From Clostridia bacterium (GTDB lineage: Bacteria > Bacillota > Clostridia > TANB77 > CAG-508): DNA of 5,605 nt. The notes below the pieces were generated by a model, which did not search any database, was not told where the DNA came from, and worked only from the letters and a program-made list of their open reading frames with translations. The stretch spans positions 1 through 5,605 of the forward strand of contig CAAGEF010000045.1 in assembly GCA_900768805.1 (NCBI GenBank). Reading direction: 5' to 3'. A program made the position numbers and the translations under genes. This document shows, piece by piece, positions 4,401 through 5,605 of this stretch. Each line of letters begins with the position of its first letter. Position 1 is the stretch's first letter.

Positions 4401-5605
4401 TAAAAATAAAAGATGTAACAAATGGATATGAAGTCGGAGTAACAGTTATAATAAATAGACAATTAGATACAGAAACATCAGTGTATATCTATACTTTAGA
4501 AGATTTAGAAAACTTCAGAGATAAAGTTAATAGCGGAAAAAATTATCAAAATATGACAGTATATTTAATGGCTGATATAGATATGAGTGAAAAATATTCG
4601 AAAACTAAACAATCATGGACACCAATAGGAAATACAGAAACTCTTGCTTTTAATGGGATTTTTGAAGGAAATAAAAATACTATAAGTGAATTATACATAA
4701 ACACAACAAGTAATACAGTTGGATTATTTGGGGTAAACCAAGGAATTATAAGAAATATAAAAATAACAGGAGAAATAACATCTACATCATATTATGTAGG
4801 TTCAGTAGTTGGAATAAATCTAGGAAGAATAGAAGGATGTAAAAATTATGCAAATGTTAGTTCATCTGGAAATGTAATAGGCGGAATAACAGGAATTACA
4901 TCTGGAAATACAACAGATGTAATAATTCAAAATTGTATGAACTATGGAATAATTAAAGGTGGAACTAATTCGACAAATGTTGGAGGTATTCTAGGAGATG
5001 CAGGAACAACTAAAACAATACTTCAAAATTGTGGTAATGAAGGAAATATTACAGGAAAACATGCAATTGGTGGAATAGCCGGAACATTCAATAATGGAAA
5101 GATGTTTGGTTGCTATAATTATGGAAGAATATCAGCAACAGGAGTAAACCAAAACAATGATTCAATGGCTGGAGGAATAGCTGGATATTTTTCAGGTATT
5201 TCAACTTCATATATATATAATTGTTATAATACTGGAAATGTAAATGGAGTCGGAGGAGAAGTAGGAGGAATAGTTGGAGGTGCATGGAGTCAAGGTACAG
5301 TTTATAAAACAATGGTAAATTGTTATAGTATCGGAACAATAACAGCCTCTACAAAAGCAGGTTCACTTGTAGGAAGAGGAAAATATTTAATATTTAATAA
5401 TTGTTATTGGACATCTTCTCAAGGGGCAGTTGGATATGCTGATACAACTCCAAGTTACACAAATACTTTATCTAAAACAGCAGCAGTATTAAAAACATAT
5501 TCAAGTGTATTAGGTTCAGCCTATGAAAATGATGATTTCAACATAAACAATGGTTATCCAATCTTATGGTGGCAAGCACCAACAATAGAATTAAATAAAA
5601 AACAA
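1472..5605 (+). CDS. Giant secreted/surface protein: GLUG-type solenoid, Ig-like, seven RCC1 repeats, Ig-like, GLUG-type solenoid (3' end beyond the window)
   Basis: A single frame without a stop runs from TTG 1472 to the window edge: 1378 codons and continuing. Order of parts: a lysine-rich N-region (2-13) and a hydrophobic export segment (14-32), with possible cleavage after T-L-A (30) or K-L-A (35); a polar linker (36-68); a beta-solenoid of GLUG-type repeats, A (70-431); an Ig-like Big_2 domain (434-521); seven RCC1 repeats (529-904); a second, diverged Ig-like domain (913-996); solenoid B (1004-1368), a clear paralogue of A; then T-I-E-L-N-K-K-Q, matching the residues that open the Ig-like domain after solenoid A. 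No catalytic motif is seen. Known relatives of these modules are extracellular binding or scaffold units, so adhesion or ligand binding on the cell surface is the likely role, but the target is unknown. Whether it is wall-anchored (LPxTG, S-layer or other) depends on the missing C-terminus. It is likely transcribed alone from the promoter near 1369-1398. Confidence 0.92.
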   Translation, partial: MKLSKKLKKKIKKIVLLTLVIVALVTTTLAIFKLANFSMSFNNQTDLLAGKENAKSSSENRLENTDTITYIYDANDLVAFRNAVNAGDTYAGKTVYLMNDIDLSTVCSSSLGSWTPIGATGINFAGTFDGNYHTISNLYISSTTNLGLFVYNYGTIRNITIQGSIKATGAVVGSVTAYNYGTVSGCKNYAPITSTSRVIGGIVGYVPNSSYNTVIENSINYGTITSSASADCIGGICGSVDNTRAIVKNCANENNITAGMNVGGITGVFNYGKMYNCYNSGYIYATGRNSNSDSMCGGITGYFSNPSEAYLYNCYNKGTVKGAYGEVGGIVGGAWSSGTVNKRLFNCYNIGTIIGGHDVGSIVGRGKNLIFSNCHWTSSQGCVGYADTTPSYTNTNAVTADNMKRYTVSLGNAYAYDVYNKNGGYPVLAWQNETVVMNLNRNQAYIGVGEKLALNVVEDDKVTEIIGDNFVATNFTWISTNEAVATINENGVVTGVADGYTTVYAYHEASGMYAMCVVNVAKEVANPQIETGNGFTGILKSNGTVWTIGNNASGQLGNGTKENSKIPTKVYIDEDTALSNVVKIAVGTDHVLALTKNGNVYSWGANTYGQLGQNNTVNLKYAKLVLSENGQSYLSNIVDISANGFGSTAVDNNGNLYVWGNGSNGEIGNNAISSKYLPTKVGVKNVIQASIGDGYVAALTSEGVVWAWGRNTYGELGIYCANNTSYPMKTALNVIELSAGGYHATIKKIDNNLFATGCYSYGRLGTGSTANAIVYTKVNLPTTVTSINKVKYFKSGIINTTILLNDGTVWETGFNLQGELGNGTTTTSTTFVQGLISSSEPINNVLTIGRNNGNVNGSLTEGYGLNTAVIKENGDIYITGDNQYNQIGDGTTENKKYYTRMGFAYLDYADKKILIDENGYEIDKSKIKYVYSSINAYNQEVVYNVGNIEYELEDSSIGNVDSNGYITAYNGTGVTKLKIKDVTNGYEVGVTVIINRQLDTETSVYIYTLEDLENFRDKVNSGKNYQNMTVYLMADIDMSEKYSKTKQSWTPIGNTETLAFNGIFEGNKNTISELYINTTSNTVGLFGVNQGIIRNIKITGEITSTSYYVGSVVGINLGRIEGCKNYANVSSSGNVIGGITGITSGNTTDVIIQNCMNYGIIKGGTNSTNVGGILGDAGTTKTILQNCGNEGNITGKHAIGGIAGTFNNGKMFGCYNYGRISATGVNQNNDSMAGGIAGYFSGISTSYIYNCYNTGNVNGVGGEVGGIVGGAWSQGTVYKTMVNCYSIGTITASTKAGSLVGRGKYLIFNNCYWTSSQGAVGYADTTPSYTNTLSKTAAVLKTYSSVLGSAYENDDFNINNGYPILWWQAPTIELNKKQ
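1514..1576 (+). other. Export signal / membrane segment of the surface protein
   Basis: Residues 15-35 hold an uninterrupted hydrophobic stretch (V-L-L-T-L-V-I-V-A-L-V-T-T-T-L-A) preceded by nine lysines in residues 2-13. This fits a Sec signal peptide or an uncleaved N-terminal anchor. Alanines at 30 and 35 are possible signal-peptidase sites. The following 33 residues are polar and serine/asparagine-rich, typical of an exported linker. Confidence 0.75.
1679..2764 (+). repeat. GLUG-type beta-solenoid domain, copy A
   Basis: Residues 70-431 start with a capping unit (I-Y-D-A-N-D-L-V-A-F ... Y-L-M-N-D-I-D-L-S ... W-T-P-I-G ... F-D-G-N-Y-H-T-I-S-N-L). A series of about 20-35-residue rungs follows, in which G-G-I-x-G (GLUG-like) alternates with N-C-x-N-x-G. 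Seven N-C-type turns are visible, the second carrying serine instead of cysteine. The unit closes with W-T-S-S-Q-G and G-G-Y-P-V-L-A-W-Q. The pattern is that of right-handed beta-helix domains found in clostridial surface proteins and beside IgA-protease (M26) GLUG motifs. It is about 364 residues long and has a partner, copy B, at 4481-5575. Confidence 0.82.
2771..3034 (+). other. Ig-like (Big_2 type) domain after solenoid A
   Basis: Residues 434-521 begin M-N-L-N-R-N-Q-A-Y-I-G-V-G-E-K-L-A-L. The core is W-I-S-T-N-E-A-V-A-T-I-N-E-N-G-V-V-T-G-V-A-D-G-Y-T-T-V, the hallmark strands of bacterial Ig-like group 2 domains. It probably spaces the solenoid from the propeller that follows. Confidence 0.8.
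3056..4183 (+). repeat. Seven RCC1 repeats (predicted complete beta-propeller)
   Basis: Seven units at residues 529-584, 585-640, 641-689, 690-737, 738-793, 794-849 and 850-904, each 48-56 residues, carry the RCC1 pattern: a small-residue strand, a residue before G-x-V-(W/Y), then (W/T/I)-G-x-N-x-x-G-(Q/E)-(L/I)-G. The best are units 2 (Y-S-W-G-A-N-T-Y-G-Q-L-G) and 4 (W-A-W-G-R-N-T-Y-G-E-L-G). Units 5-7 replace the W-G tryptophan with threonine. RCC1 folds as a seven-bladed propeller, and the secreted Streptomyces inhibitor BLIP-II has the same fold, so seven repeats make one closed propeller. A protein-protein or ligand-binding role is inferred. Confidence 0.87.
4208..4459 (+). other. Second, diverged Ig-like (Big_2-like) domain before solenoid B
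   Basis: Residues 913-996 hold Y-E-L-E-D-S-S-I-G-N-V-D-S-N-G-Y-I-T-A-Y-N, then G-V-T-K-L-K-I-K-D-V-T-N-G-Y-E-V-G-V-T-V. This keeps the 'value then Asp/Glu-x-N-G then I-T-A' turn of Big_2 domains but lacks the usual W-x-S-S-N start. It links the propeller to solenoid B. Confidence 0.6.
4481..5575 (+). repeat. GLUG-type beta-solenoid domain, copy B
   Basis: Residues 1004-1368 follow copy A motif by motif: I-Y-T-L-E-D-L-E-N-F, Y-L-M-A-D-I-D-M-S, S-W-T-P-I-G, T-I-S-E-L-Y-I, G-C-K-N-Y-A, N-D-S-M-A-G-G-I-A-G-Y-F-S, G-E-V-G-G-I-V-G-G-A-W and W-T-S-S-Q-G, ending G-Y-P-I-L-W-W-Q. All seven N-C-type turns carry cysteine and there are no other cysteines. The final third (from about residue 1198) is roughly 70% identical to copy A by eye. 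The first half is more diverged. Confidence 0.85.

Noticed and set aside
2529..5339. Several minus-strand open frames of about 64-100 codons (2529-2831, 3126-3338, 3459-3653, 3793-4014, 5088-5339).
   Set aside because: All lie antisense to the continuous plus-strand surface-protein frame. Their His/Leu/Tyr-rich composition is what the reverse strand of Asn/Thr/Gly/Ile codons gives, they match no family I recognise, and no ribosome-binding sites support them.
1..5605. CRISPR array, tRNA, rRNA or riboswitch.
   Set aside because: No regularly spaced direct repeats, no cloverleaf with the invariant GGTTCGA-type arm, and no recognisable aptamer core on either strand. The repeated motifs at 1679-5575 are protein-coding repeats.

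Overview
The window looks like chromosomal DNA from a low-GC, Gram-positive-type bacterium, most likely a gut-associated Clostridia-like Bacillota. The evidence is strong AT richness, heavy use of ATA/AGA/TTA codons, Shine-Dalgarno sequences of the AAAGGAGA and GAGGTG type, a TTG start, TGG-only tryptophan (no TGA reassignment), an M23 cell-wall peptidase tail and a very large secreted repeat protein. The species cannot be named from this sequence.

Layout, all genes on the + strand. (1) Positions 1-93 are the last 30 codons of an M23 (LytM-type) metallopeptidase, closed by a strong intrinsic terminator at 94-124. (2) Positions 125-321 are an AT-rich gap with a weak candidate promoter and a small GC hairpin. 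(3) Positions 322-1176 encode a protein of the Rpn family (recombination-promoting nuclease / 'putative transposase', PD-(D/E)XK). Its conserved N-terminus is present, but the place where the start codon should be reads ATA, 7 nt after a Shine-Dalgarno. No ATG, GTG or TTG lies in frame before 442. (4) Inside this gene are an exact consensus promoter (TTGACA-17 nt-TATAAT, 763-791), a GAGGTG ribosome-binding site (871-876) and an in-frame ATG (883). Together they could produce the 97-residue C-terminal part alone. This is the layout expected of the RpnL/RpnS intragenic toxin-antitoxin systems described in Escherichia coli. (5) Positions 1177-1471 are an AT-rich gap with an intrinsic terminator (1287-1320), a candidate promoter with a 16-bp palindrome in its spacer, and a strong Shine-Dalgarno. 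(6) From TTG at 1472 to the window edge at 5605 runs one uninterrupted reading frame of at least 1378 residues with no stop. It encodes a secreted or surface protein built as signal/anchor, GLUG-type beta-solenoid A, Ig-like (Big_2) domain, seven RCC1 repeats, a second Ig-like domain, GLUG-type beta-solenoid B, and the beginning of what looks like a third Ig-like domain.

The three loci appear to be separate transcription units, since each boundary has a terminator. The peptidase tail and the giant protein both belong to the cell envelope. The Rpn gene between them is of a kind often found as a mobile or defence-related insertion. The most interesting points are the putative toxin-with-internal-antitoxin organisation, in which the toxin start is crippled or non-canonical while the internal gene has excellent signals, and the duplicated solenoid architecture around a complete seven-blade RCC1 propeller.
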